Both the position numbers and the translations under genes were made by a program. From positions 49,010-113,009 of the forward strand of contig NZ_JAGXFK010000051.1 of the NCBI RefSeq assembly GCF_024637375.1: a stretch of 64,000 bases of DNA, written 5' to 3'. Shown here in pieces: positions 7,200-14,794 of the stretch; within the stretch, counting starts at the first letter, position 1; every line of letters begins with the position of its first letter. The stretch is from Sediminimonas sp. Lineage in GTDB: Bacteria > Pseudomonadota > Alphaproteobacteria > Rhodobacterales > Rhodobacteraceae. The notes below the pieces were generated by a model. It saw only the letters and a program-made list of their open reading frames with translations, did no database searches and was not told where the DNA came from.

Positions 7200-8975
7200 T
7201 CAGCTCCAGATTTCAGCGATATCGCCGGCAAGGGTGATGCGCTCTATTCGGGCGGTGCCCTCCACCTCGACCTCCCATCGACGCCCGAGCCCCGGCGGCA
7301 CACGCATTGGCTCGCTGATCGTCGTGATGCTCGCATGCTCAACGCCATCGCGGTAAATCTTGGCGATAAAGCCGCTTGGGTCTGACAGTTTTTCACCGTC
7401 GATCAGGATGGCACCAAAGCTTGTCAGGGTTGGCAGGTGATACTGCGCCGACTTCCACCGCATGGCGCTGTAACCGGCGTCCACGCTGGCGAACTCCCGA
7501 ATGCTGGTGTCGCCTTTGATGTAGTGCAGGCTCCCGGTGTAGACGTCATCGCGCAGGTGGGTTGCCTCCAGCGTGGAGCGGATCAAAAACGGCGTCTGAC
7601 CGGTCAGGTCAATAATGGCCGCCTCTCGGCTACCCGCTCCGGCGCGCTGATAGCTGAACACATATTTCCCGGTCACCTGACCTGCGCTGATCGTTTCCGG
7701 CGCCAGCGCAGCCCATTGCTCGCGGCTGAACAGCGGCTTGGTAACGATCTGGGCCCCGCTCTGCGAAAGTGTGACCAGGCCATCAGGGGACGGGTATGCG
7801 GCGGCATAGCCCATGTCGACTACGCCATCGGCGCTGACGCACGGCATGTTCTGCTCGATGCGCTCCATGACCATGCTTTCCGGCGAATTGCCTTGCGCGA
7901 TATACGGCGTTCCGGTGGTCAGGATGGCAAGGATCGGGCCGAAGGCAACAAGCGCGACCACGTCGTAGTCCGTGATCAGTTCGTATTTTCCAGGCCACGC
8001 ATGCGGCCGGTAGGGCTCGCAAAACTGGACGCTTTTGCCCTTGAAACCCGCGATCACACCGCCTTGCAGAGCCGTGAAGCCCTGTAGACCCGTGACCGGC
8101 GGATCATAGTATGTTGAGGGCAAGACCTCCTGGGGCTGATCGACCGAGACATCATGCACATAGGCCGTCGTGGCGGAGTTCAGTTCCTTCACGAACTGAA
8201 ACTCGGTCGACCCGACATTCGACGATTGCGTGCGGTAGACGCGCAACCTGTCGATCCGCGATCCCGTGGGGGGCTGGTCGATGAACGTGATCCTGACCGT
8301 GCTGCCTTCCGGCACCTCAAGCGCGGTGCTGGGCGGGCTCGGCAGGCTTTCTTCATCGAAGATCGAAACCCAGGTGTAGACGAACACCTCGTCCTCGATA
8401 CGAGGCGGCAGGATGTTTTCCGAACTACGCTCAACTTCGTCGATGAACTCCGCTCGTGTCACGTTCGCCGCGTCGAGGTGACCCACCCAGAATGTAAGCC
8501 CGGCCGGGTCCGGGTCGCGCCCGAGTATGTCGTTATAGACCGCGGTGACAAACTCCGTGTTGGTCAGCGCGGCATCATATGGCTCCTGCGACGCACCGGC
8601 AAAACTGGTATCAGTTTCCAGTGATGTGGTCGGTGGCGCCGACGGCGTCGGGATTGCCAGCGGATACTCGGTCCCGGCCGGCATTACCTTGAGATATGGA
8701 TCAGCGCCGGCCTTCGAGATATACAGCCGGTCCGCGACGGTTGGCCCGGGCACGACATCAACGCTTGCGGTGAAGGTCAGCCAATCGGTTCCCTTGTGCA
8801 GGTAGAAATCGGCCGGCACTGTTGCTGCGGTATGAGCGGTCACATTCTTCCGGATCGGCTCGATTGCCCCGGACGAATGATCGGCATCGACAGACGCCTG
8901 TGCATGCCCGTCTGGCAGCAGGGTCTTGTTGACCCTCGGTATCTCGCCTTTGAAGGTGTTGAGGCGCAGTCGCAT
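7200..8975 (-). CDS. Tail protein with inserted DUF4214 domain
   Basis: 591 residues. Residues 1-135 and 190-591 are beta-rich and read as one phage tail or connector protein, with a fibronectin-like region (TVRITFIDQPPTGSRIDRLRVYRT) and later propeller-like repeats. Residues 138-188 match DUF4214 (EFVTAVYNDILGRDPDPAGL), a helical domain best known from bacterial surface proteins, here set between two parts of a tail protein. It lies directly after the two connector genes, where podoviruses keep the tail tube or nozzle protein, so nozzle is the likely role. Confidence 0.7.
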   Translation of the reverse strand: MRLRLNTFKGEIPRVNKTLLPDGHAQASVDADHSSGAIEPIRKNVTAHTAATVPADFYLHKGTDWLTFTASVDVVPGPTVADRLYISKAGADPYLKVMPAGTEYPLAIPTPSAPPTTSLETDTSFAGASQEPYDAALTNTEFVTAVYNDILGRDPDPAGLTFWVGHLDAANVTRAEFIDEVERSSENILPPRIEDEVFVYTWVSIFDEESLPSPPSTALEVPEGSTVRITFIDQPPTGSRIDRLRVYRTQSSNVGSTEFQFVKELNSATTAYVHDVSVDQPQEVLPSTYYDPPVTGLQGFTALQGGVIAGFKGKSVQFCEPYRPHAWPGKYELITDYDVVALVAFGPILAILTTGTPYIAQGNSPESMVMERIEQNMPCVSADGVVDMGYAAAYPSPDGLVTLSQSGAQIVTKPLFSREQWAALAPETISAGQVTGKYVFSYQRAGAGSREAAIIDLTGQTPFLIRSTLEATHLRDDVYTGSLHYIKGDTSIREFASVDAGYSAMRWKSAQYHLPTLTSFGAILIDGEKLSDPSGFIAKIYRDGVEHASITTISEPMRVPPGLGRRWEVEVEGTARIERITLAGDIAEIWS

Positions 8976-8985
8976 TGTGTCTCCC

Positions 8986-9639
8986 TCAGACGTAGTGCCC
9001 GCGGGTGCGAACCGGCGCGCGCTGCTGTCCTCGGATGCTGTGCCCGAAGTGGCTGTTGCATGCCGACTCGAACCGCTCGTTGAACATCGTGGCGAGTTGC
9101 GGGTTCGTGAAATCCTGACCGGGCATGGTGAGGATGCGCACGAGCGCGCCGGCGGCGATGGTTTCAGCGTGGTTGGTGTAGAGGAAGCGCGGCACCTGGT
9201 CGTAATCGTCGGCCGGGTATTCGCCGGACTCCGAGTAGATCGCGTGCCCCTCGACGGGCTTCAGGAACAGGGTCAGGTCCAGTTTCCCGGCTGCGAACGG
9301 CAGCAATCGCACGGTGTTGGGGGCTTTCTGGGTGATGTAGCGCGGCGGCGCGCCGGTCTCGTCCATCATGCCCTGCCCGTCAGTGAATTGCAGCGGCGTC
9401 AGCGGTTCGCCGTCGAACTCCGCAGTCTCGAACTCATGGATGGCGGCATAGAACGGCGCCACGACGATGCTGTCCTGATCGGTGATCGGCATCGACACGA
9501 CATGGCGCCAGCACCGGGTGCGCTCACAGAACTCGATCGCGGCACGGCGCAGTTGCGCCATCATGCTGGGCCACGGTGCGCTGGCAGCGTAGACCTGCAC
9601 CAGGGAGGCGAATTCGGACAGGTTGACCGTTCGCGTCAT
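8986..9639 (-). CDS. Head-tail connector / tail completion protein
   Basis: 217 residues, globular, with no membrane segment. The N-terminal part (SMMAQLRRAAIEFCERTRCW) and the beta-rich middle resemble podovirus tail connector proteins that dock on the portal. Like its neighbour at 9666 it has an N-terminal helical half and a C-terminal helical arm. The order capsid, small genes, connector, connector, tail protein fits a head-to-tail assembly line. The exact role is inferred from synteny. Confidence 0.6.
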   Translation of the reverse strand: MTRTVNLSEFASLVQVYAASAPWPSMMAQLRRAAIEFCERTRCWRHVVSMPITDQDSIVVAPFYAAIHEFETAEFDGEPLTPLQFTDGQGMMDETGAPPRYITQKAPNTVRLLPFAAGKLDLTLFLKPVEGHAIYSESGEYPADDYDQVPRFLYTNHAETIAAGALVRILTMPGQDFTNPQLATMFNERFESACNSHFGHSIRGQQRAPVRTRGHYV

Positions 9640-9665
9640 AATGGGCTCTCCCTTTTCTGGTCAGA

Positions 9666-10379
9666 TCACGAATCCGGCTGCGATTGGGTCGTGTTGACGT
9701 TGGCGCCCGCTTCGATCTGCTGGCGCAGGTTGAGCGCGTTCATGAAGTTCTGGTAATGCGCGACGCTTCGCTGCGCGCTGCCAGCCATCTGCATGTCCTT
9801 CGAGAAGGCGCGATACAGGATGAAGTCCAAAAGCGGGTCCATGTAGATGGGGCTGATCGGCAGAGCGATGTTGTAGGATGCGATGTCGTTGACGTCGTCG
9901 CCGCCTTCCACGGCAATGGTGGTCGGTTCCCTCGAGACTGTGGCCTCGATTTTGCCGGTGCCGTCGTTGCCCGGGTAGACGTAGAAGATCCTCGGGTCCA
10001 TGATGTCGGACATGATGTGCCGTACCGTGGCGCTGAACGGCACGGCCGTCGTGTCGTGCCAGTTGGGCTGCTGGGCGTCGAGGATTTCACGCGCGATCGG
10101 GGTGATTACCGGGCCACCAACGCGCGGCGTGGCCGCGACAAGGCTGGTGATATTGCGGGTGGCCCGCAGGAGTTGCTGGCCTTCGGCCAGTTCCTGGTAG
10201 GTGCCCTCCGCCAACTCAAGCACCTTGGTCTCGGAGATTGCCGATGGCTTGTAGAGCGCGACGCTGCGCAAGCCATCGTTGAGCCAGTCCAGGAGTTCAG
10301 GCAACAGCCAGCGAGTGGACCCCGCGTCCTGCAAGACGACGCGGGCGCGGGAAAGTACGTCCTTCGCGGTGAGTGCCAT
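9666..10379 (-). CDS. Phage adaptor (head-tail connector) protein
   Basis: 237 residues. The start (TAKDVLSRARVVLQDAGSTRW) and the following LLDWLNDGLRSVALYKP segment fit the phage adaptor family found between capsid and tail genes of podoviruses. The C-terminus contains DPLLDFILYRAFSKDMQ, a common end of this family. It would bind under the portal ring and help attach the tail. It is followed after about 27 bases by a second connector-like gene. Confidence 0.7.
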   Translation of the reverse strand: MALTAKDVLSRARVVLQDAGSTRWLLPELLDWLNDGLRSVALYKPSAISETKVLELAEGTYQELAEGQQLLRATRNITSLVAATPRVGGPVITPIAREILDAQQPNWHDTTAVPFSATVRHIMSDIMDPRIFYVYPGNDGTGKIEATVSREPTTIAVEGGDDVNDIASYNIALPISPIYMDPLLDFILYRAFSKDMQMAGSAQRSVAHYQNFMNALNLRQQIEAGANVNTTQSQPDS

Positions 10380-10403
10380 GTGATCTACTCCTGACAGTCC
10401 GGG

Positions 10404-10856
10404 TTACTTGCCTTTGGCGGGTTTCGCCTTCGGGGCGGCGGGCACTGGCTCGGGCACTGGCTCGGGCGCGGCGCCGTTTTCGGCGCGTTTCTCGCGGATT
10501 TTCGCGATCACGGCCTCATTGGTGGCGCGCGAGTTGGGCTTGCGATCAAACAGATCCTTGAACTCGGCGTCGAGTTGCGCCCGCGTCGCGACTTCCAGCC
10601 CGTCAGCGTCGGCTGCGTCCTCGGCGTCCTGCGCCTCCTTCTCGGCGGCCTTGGCCTCGGCTTTCTGCTCGGCGGTCTTCTGCGTGTGAATGCAGAACCC
10701 GTCCTTGATCGACAGAAGGCGCGCGCGGTGCGCGGCGTTCTTGACGTCGCAGATATGAGCCTCGGGCTCGTCGGCCTCGGGCTTGAAGTGGTATTCCGTG
10801 TCGTCGAGCACGACCTTGGTGCCACCCTCACGGAGAATTTTCGACCGGATGAGCAT
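10404..10856 (-). CDS. Small acidic head protein, unknown
   Basis: 150 residues. A beta-rich N-terminal 60 residues (KILREGGTKVVLDDTEYHFKP) is followed by a Lys/Ala/Glu-rich helix, a short LEM/HeH-like segment near residues 95-120 (LDAEFKDLFDRKPNS) and a Pro/Ala/Lys tail. The ATG at 10856 is preferred to the longer frame from 10883 because a GAGGAA site lies upstream. It lies between the capsid-associated gene and the adaptor gene, so it may be a head completion factor. No family is certain. Confidence 0.6.
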   Translation of the reverse strand: MLIRSKILREGGTKVVLDDTEYHFKPEADEPEAHICDVKNAAHRARLLSIKDGFCIHTQKTAEQKAEAKAAEKEAQDAEDAADADGLEVATRAQLDAEFKDLFDRKPNSRATNEAVIAKIREKRAENGAAPEPVPEPVPAAPKAKPAKGK

Positions 10857-10940
10857 ATCACTGTTCCTCGTTGATGGTCGCAAGATGGGCGTCCGCCGCG
10901 CTGCCAGAAATCAGGCGCGCGGCGGACACGGTGAGTGTCG

Positions 10941-11381
10941 TCAGTAGACGTATTCGATCACCAGCGTGATCTTCTTGCCGGCGCCGGCGACGACGTTTGC
11001 CGACAGGACAACGCCAATGCCGCGGTGCTTTTGCTCCGGCGTCAGCGCCAGGCAGGTCTTGACCGAGGCGGCGGCCTCGTTGTCGTTGACGCTCACGTCG
11101 TCGAACAGTTCGATCCCGGACGTGCGGGTCTCGTCGTTCTCGCCGGCGTCGCCGGTCATGATGCCGATATCGGCGGTGGTGGCGCCAAGGCTTTCGCCGA
11201 TGACGGTGGCGCCAAGAACCTGCGCCCCGGCCGGCAGCATCCCGATTTCGAGGATGTCGTCGGCGGCGGTGAAGTCCTTGTTGAAGGCGTAGGTGAAAAC
11301 GGCCGCAGCCTTGACCCCGGCCTGCTGGGGCACTGGCGGCGTGTGGCGGCGTTTGGCGGTGGCGGATTGAAAGAGTGCCAT
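10941..11381 (-). CDS. Capsid-associated protein (possible decoration protein)
   Basis: 146 residues with a beta-rich fold: alternating strands with many Ala, Gly, Val and Asp, such as ILEIGMLPAGAQVLGATVIG and GIGVVLSANVVAG. It lies 80 bases after the major capsid gene, where podoviruses often carry a head decoration or stabilising protein. That role is inferred from position. No catalytic motif or membrane segment is seen. Confidence 0.6.
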   Translation of the reverse strand: MALFQSATAKRRHTPPVPQQAGVKAAAVFTYAFNKDFTAADDILEIGMLPAGAQVLGATVIGESLGATTADIGIMTGDAGENDETRTSGIELFDDVSVNDNEAAASVKTCLALTPEQKHRGIGVVLSANVVAGAGKKITLVIEYVY

Positions 11382-11461
11382 TTGTGGAACCTCGTTGTTG
11401 CGCGTGCTGTTTGCTCAGGCTCGGCGGGGCGACATGTCAGCCGCCCCGCCGGGTGTTAAGA

Positions 11462-12565
11462 TCAGGCCGCCTTGGGCGACTTGGCGTAGGTGTCGAGCGC
11501 CATCACCCCGAAGTCGCGGCTGTTGAACCGGGTCTTCTTGTGGCCGACGATGGTGCCGGCGATGACGATGGGCTCGTTATCGCCGTCGACGCGCTTCTCG
11601 AACCAGGAGAACTTGGCGCCGCCGGGCACGCCGTAGGCGCACACTGCGGCCTGCCGGCCCATGAACATCGCGCGCGACGCGGGCAGGTCGGTCCCGGCCC
11701 CGTAGTCGTTGAACCGGATCGTCGACTTGTGGCTGTGCAGGATCACGTTGTTGACCATGCCCATGCCGCCCTTGAAGATCTTGTTCTTGTTGCCTTCGGC
11801 GCCGGATGCGGCTTTCTGGAGTTCCAGCCAGCCGGTGGCGCCGACAGCGGTGCGCAGGTCGTGCTCCTGGAACGGCGACATGACGGTAACGTAGTGTTCC
11901 TCGCCGTCGACAGTGACCGGCATCATGTTCGCGGTTTCCGGATCTGTCGCGCGCATCATGCTGGCCTCGGTGGCCGCCTTTTCGATCAGTTCGCGATTCA
12001 TCTTGTCGCTGGAGGTGATGGTCGCCTTGGACGTGGCGCTGCCACCGTACAGGATGTGGTTGCTGTCCGGGGCTTGAAGGGCGTTGCCGGCATGGCCGGT
12101 GTAGCCCTCGGGCTCCAGGAAGTCCTCGTTCATGCCGCGCGCTCCGCCGATATACATGAACATCAGCTGGTCGAGGTATTCGGACCAGTAGTCGCCGAGA
12201 CGGTCGCGAGCCACCTTGCGCAGATCGTGCGCGGTGCGCTTGCGCGTCATGCGACCGCCGGCCGAGACGCCCTTGCGGGTCTGATCGACGATTACCTCAT
12301 CGGTATAGAACCGCAGGTTTTCCTCGTTGCCCTCGACACGGTTGTCGCCGGTCGTGGGCTGGCCGCGAAGCTGCACCGACAGGTCGAACGACACGCGGTC
12401 GCCCTGATCGGATTCGACGTCCGTTTTCATTTCGATGACATTGTTGGGACCGACGCCGACGAACTTCTTGGAGAAGTAGGATTTCGTCAGAACGTCGACC
12501 GCGAGGTTGGCGGACCACTTCTTCTGGGCTTTCGGGTCGCCAAAGGGGATCTGAGTCTGAGCCAT
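11462..12565 (-). CDS. Major capsid protein, N4-gp56 family
   Basis: 367 residues, matching the N4-gp56 capsid family. Characteristic parts are SKKFVGVGPNNVIEMKTDV near the start, then GDRVSFDLSVQLRG, the long helix with GMTRKRTAHDLRK-like composition, and MFMGRQAAVCAYG late in the chain. It builds the HK97-type shell. The neighbours are the scaffold and CsrA-like genes upstream and a possible decoration protein downstream. The 80-base gap upstream carries a copy of the late element core (12605-12616), consistent with its own promoter for high expression. Confidence 0.9.
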   Translation of the reverse strand: MAQTQIPFGDPKAQKKWSANLAVDVLTKSYFSKKFVGVGPNNVIEMKTDVESDQGDRVSFDLSVQLRGQPTTGDNRVEGNEENLRFYTDEVIVDQTRKGVSAGGRMTRKRTAHDLRKVARDRLGDYWSEYLDQLMFMYIGGARGMNEDFLEPEGYTGHAGNALQAPDSNHILYGGSATSKATITSSDKMNRELIEKAATEASMMRATDPETANMMPVTVDGEEHYVTVMSPFQEHDLRTAVGATGWLELQKAASGAEGNKNKIFKGGMGMVNNVILHSHKSTIRFNDYGAGTDLPASRAMFMGRQAAVCAYGVPGGAKFSWFEKRVDGDNEPIVIAGTIVGHKKTRFNSRDFGVMALDTYAKSPKAA

Positions 12566-12604
12566 GATGTTTCCTCATGATGGTCGGATTGATAACCAGC
12601 ATAA

Positions 12605-12616
12605 GCACATCATGCG
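12605..12616 (-). promoter_or_regulatory. Late element core upstream of the capsid gene (copy 3)
   Basis: GCACATCATGCG is identical to the cores at 401-412 and 5804-5815 except for one base in each. It lies about 40 bases upstream of the capsid start, in the only sizeable gap between the CsrA-like and capsid genes. The flanks differ from the other two copies, so the match is limited to the core. Confidence 0.4.
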
Positions 12617-12646
12617 CTTCACTATCGCTCGGTATACCACATGTGG

Positions 12647-12859
12647 TCAGGCATGGGAAGCCCCGGACGAGTAGCCCGGCGCCTCCCCTTGTTGTTCTGC
12701 ATCATCGACCACTGTACCGGCGCGGGCGTGGGTGATTTCGTGGTCATCTGGCGCAGCGATGGCAAGGCGCAGCGCGGCTTCTGTCGCCTGCTTCACGGTC
12801 AAAACCGTGCCGTCTCCGATCGTCACACAGTCGCCGGCCTTCAATCTCAGGACTAGCAC
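12647..12859 (-). CDS. CsrA/RsmA-like small protein
   Basis: 70 residues from a GTG start, with AAGGAG eight bases upstream; the ATG two codons earlier is too close to that site. The product reads LVLRLKAGDCVTIGDG, then LRLAIAAPDD, which aligns with the CsrA pattern of N-terminal L-I-L-T-R, G-x-x-x-x-IGD and VRIGVNAP, including the key Arg before the AP. CsrA proteins bind GGA motifs in mRNA leaders and block translation. It lies between the scaffold and capsid genes, so it could tune late-gene translation or host mRNAs. The C-terminal 25 residues are not conserved. Confidence 0.55.
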   Translation of the reverse strand: MLVLRLKAGDCVTIGDGTVLTVKQATEAALRLAIAAPDDHEITHARAGTVVDDAEQQGEAPGYSSGASHA

Positions 12860-12885
12860 GGTCATTTCTCCTTCGGTCCTGCCGC

Positions 12886-13911
12886 TCAGGCCATGGACGA
12901 ATACTGGTCGCGCTCGTCCGGCGACAGCCGGGCAACCGCGGCCTCGTATTCGTCGGGCGTTGCGTTCTTCTCCATCTGGCGCAATGCAGCGAACTTGTCA
13001 TCGCTGCCGCCGGTGATCTCGCTCGCAGGAGCCCTGGCCAGCGTTTGCGGCGCATCGCCCAGCCCGTCGTTGGTGGGCGCTTCATCAGCGGCGCGCTGCT
13101 GTGGCTTCGGGTCCGGCTTCGGGTCCGGCTTCTTCTGCGCCTGTTCGGCTTTCTTCTTCGGCGCCACCTTCACGTCGGGCACACCCTCGACGCCCAGAGC
13201 CTGCGCTTTGACGGCCCACTGTGCGTGGGCGTGGGCAAGCTGTTGCGCATAGGTGAGGTGCGCAAAATCAGGGTCGGCCGTGACTTGGCGAACGTGCTGA
13301 TCAAAGCGTTGCAGCAGTTCCTGGTTGCCCTTGATGTCGGGGTATTGGTCCAGATAGGCGCCAACTGCCGAATTCCACCGTGCTTCTTCCTTGCGCTGCT
13401 GATCCTCGACCATGCGCTTGTTGACGGTGGCCTCGACACGCTCGTCATCCAGCGCCGTCATCTGGCTCTGGAATTCCTCGCGGGTCATTTCGCCGTCGTC
13501 GAACTTGTCGAGGATTCCCTTGCGCTTGTCCTCGTAAGCGCCAAGCACATTCTCGACCTGCTCCATGTCGACATCCGGCGCCGGGGGTGCCGCGGCTTCC
13601 TGCGGTGCCGGTTTGGGTTCAGGATCGGGTTCGGGCTGGGCGCTCGCTTCCTCGCCCTCCGCCGCGGCCGGCTGGGTATCGTCGCCAGCGGGGGTCGTGT
13701 CCTCCCCGTTGGCGCCGGCCGCATCGTCGTCAGGCGTGGTGTCGTCGCCGGTGGCGACCGCATCATCAGCGTCGGTGGTGGCATCGGCGGCGGTGGCGTC
13801 GCTCTGCCCCTCGCCGCCAGCATTTGCTGCGCCTGCGGTGTCGCTGCCTTCGTCTTCTGCGAAAGCGGCGCGTTCTTCTTCGGTCAGGAGCTCTTCTTCA
13901 TAGGCTGCCAT
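12886..13911 (-). CDS. Capsid scaffolding protein
   Basis: 341 residues. Residues 1-110 are extremely acidic and rich in Asp, Ala, Thr and Gly. Residues 115-240 are helical and charged (KRMVEDQQRKEEARW). A Lys/Pro-rich stretch and a basic-acidic helical C-terminus follow. This composition and the position two genes before the major capsid gene are typical of podovirus scaffolds, which direct shell assembly and then leave. Sequence conservation is low in such proteins, so the call rests on composition and synteny. Confidence 0.75.
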   Translation of the reverse strand: MAAYEEELLTEEERAAFAEDEGSDTAGAANAGGEGQSDATAADATTDADDAVATGDDTTPDDDAAGANGEDTTPAGDDTQPAAAEGEEASAQPEPDPEPKPAPQEAAAPPAPDVDMEQVENVLGAYEDKRKGILDKFDDGEMTREEFQSQMTALDDERVEATVNKRMVEDQQRKEEARWNSAVGAYLDQYPDIKGNQELLQRFDQHVRQVTADPDFAHLTYAQQLAHAHAQWAVKAQALGVEGVPDVKVAPKKKAEQAQKKPDPKPDPKPQQRAADEAPTNDGLGDAPQTLARAPASEITGGSDDKFAALRQMEKNATPDEYEAAVARLSPDERDQYSSMA

Positions 13912-13932
13912 TGGTCTGGTCCTCTTGGGTCA

Positions 13933-13959
13933 GGTGTGGTGGGTGTGGTGGGTGTGGTC
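13933..13959. repeat. Three 9-bp tandem repeats GGTGTGGTG
   Basis: Two perfect units and a third with one change fill half of the 60-base gap between the Gp49-family and scaffold genes. They lie just upstream of the scaffold start on its non-template side. No hairpin is formed. The role is unknown; they may be slippage products. Confidence 0.7.
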
Positions 13960-13971
13960 AGAGGGTGCGCG

Positions 13972-14223
13972 TCACCAATTCGTGCAATCACGCTTCATGG
14001 CATAGCCTTCGAGCTGCCATATCTTGGCAAAAGCGTCCTTGTAGGCCATCTCGCGACCGATCTTGGCGTCATAGTTGTTCGGGTCGATCACGTTGCTCTC
14101 GCCCGTTACCATGGCGCCGCTGTTGAGCGTCATCACGCAGATCGTCAGGGTGCCGTAGGTCAGGTAGTCGTGATGATAGATCAGTGCCTCGATCGCTTCG
14201 GGGGTCAATTTCTTACTGGCCAT
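13972..14223 (-). CDS. Gp49-family phage protein
   Basis: 83 residues matching the Gp49/66 family: ALIYHHDYLTYGTLTICVMTL, VTGESNVIDPNNYDAKIG, then AFAKIWQLEGYAMK. These proteins are widespread in phages, often near head genes or early regulatory genes, and their function is not established. A signature TGES motif followed by a conserved W-x-LEGY end is visible. It sits between the RyR-domain gene and the scaffold gene on the late strand. Confidence 0.75.
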   Translation of the reverse strand: MASKKLTPEAIEALIYHHDYLTYGTLTICVMTLNSGAMVTGESNVIDPNNYDAKIGREMAYKDAFAKIWQLEGYAMKRDCTNW

Positions 14224-14263
14224 TCATGTTCTCCATGGGTTGCTGGGGTTGAGGTTGACGTGC

Positions 14264-14791
14264 TCAGTCCCTTGGCGGGTTGTTCAGGCACATGAGGTTG
14301 ACGATGGTGACGAGCAGGTGGTCCTTGACCTGCTGCGCGATCGGCAGGTTCTCATAAGGAAGCATGCAAGGGTGTTCCTTGCGGGCGGCGTCCTTGACCG
14401 GGCCCAGCTTCCAGCCGGCGGCCTTCTTGTCGGCCATCCAGTTCTCGTGGGACTGCGCCGGCGTCATGGCGGGGTTCTTGAGCAACGCGCGAACACCATC
14501 CATCGCGCTGTCTTGCTGCCATTCCGGCGCTTTGTCCCACGGCACCTGGCTGTGATCACCGATCGCCTCGCAGTAGGCGCGGTTGATCTCGTGCGCATAG
14601 CGGGCGGTTCTGCGCAAAAGCCCCTCGTGCTTGCGCTCGTCCTCGATCTTTCCGATTTCAGCCACGGTGGCGCTCAGCTGGCTGTCGGAAAGCCGGTAGA
14701 TAGCTTGCTCGAACAGTATATCGCGCAAAGCCGGGGCCTTGTCGGCGATCTGGGCCATTATGGCCGTGTGTGAAGGGGTGGCGTTGTACAT
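14264..14791 (-). CDS. RyR-domain phage protein
   Basis: 175 residues. Residues 1-65 are helical. The remainder fits the RyR repeat: INRAYCEAIGDHSQVPWDKAPEWQQ, NPAMTPAQSHENWMADKKA, GWKLGPVKDAARKEHPCMLPYE and LPIAQQVKD. RyR domains occur in animal ryanodine receptors and in many phages and bacteria, where their role is unclear; some are thought to bind small ligands. Here it lies between the portal and Gp49-family genes. Participation in the virion cannot be told from sequence. Confidence 0.8.
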   Translation of the reverse strand: MYNATPSHTAIMAQIADKAPALRDILFEQAIYRLSDSQLSATVAEIGKIEDERKHEGLLRRTARYAHEINRAYCEAIGDHSQVPWDKAPEWQQDSAMDGVRALLKNPAMTPAQSHENWMADKKAAGWKLGPVKDAARKEHPCMLPYENLPIAQQVKDHLLVTIVNLMCLNNPPRD

Positions 14792-14794
14792 GGC

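Noticed and set aside
13045..14295. Long open frame opposite scaffold and Gp49 genes
   Set aside because: Antisense to two supported genes and of low-complexity composition.
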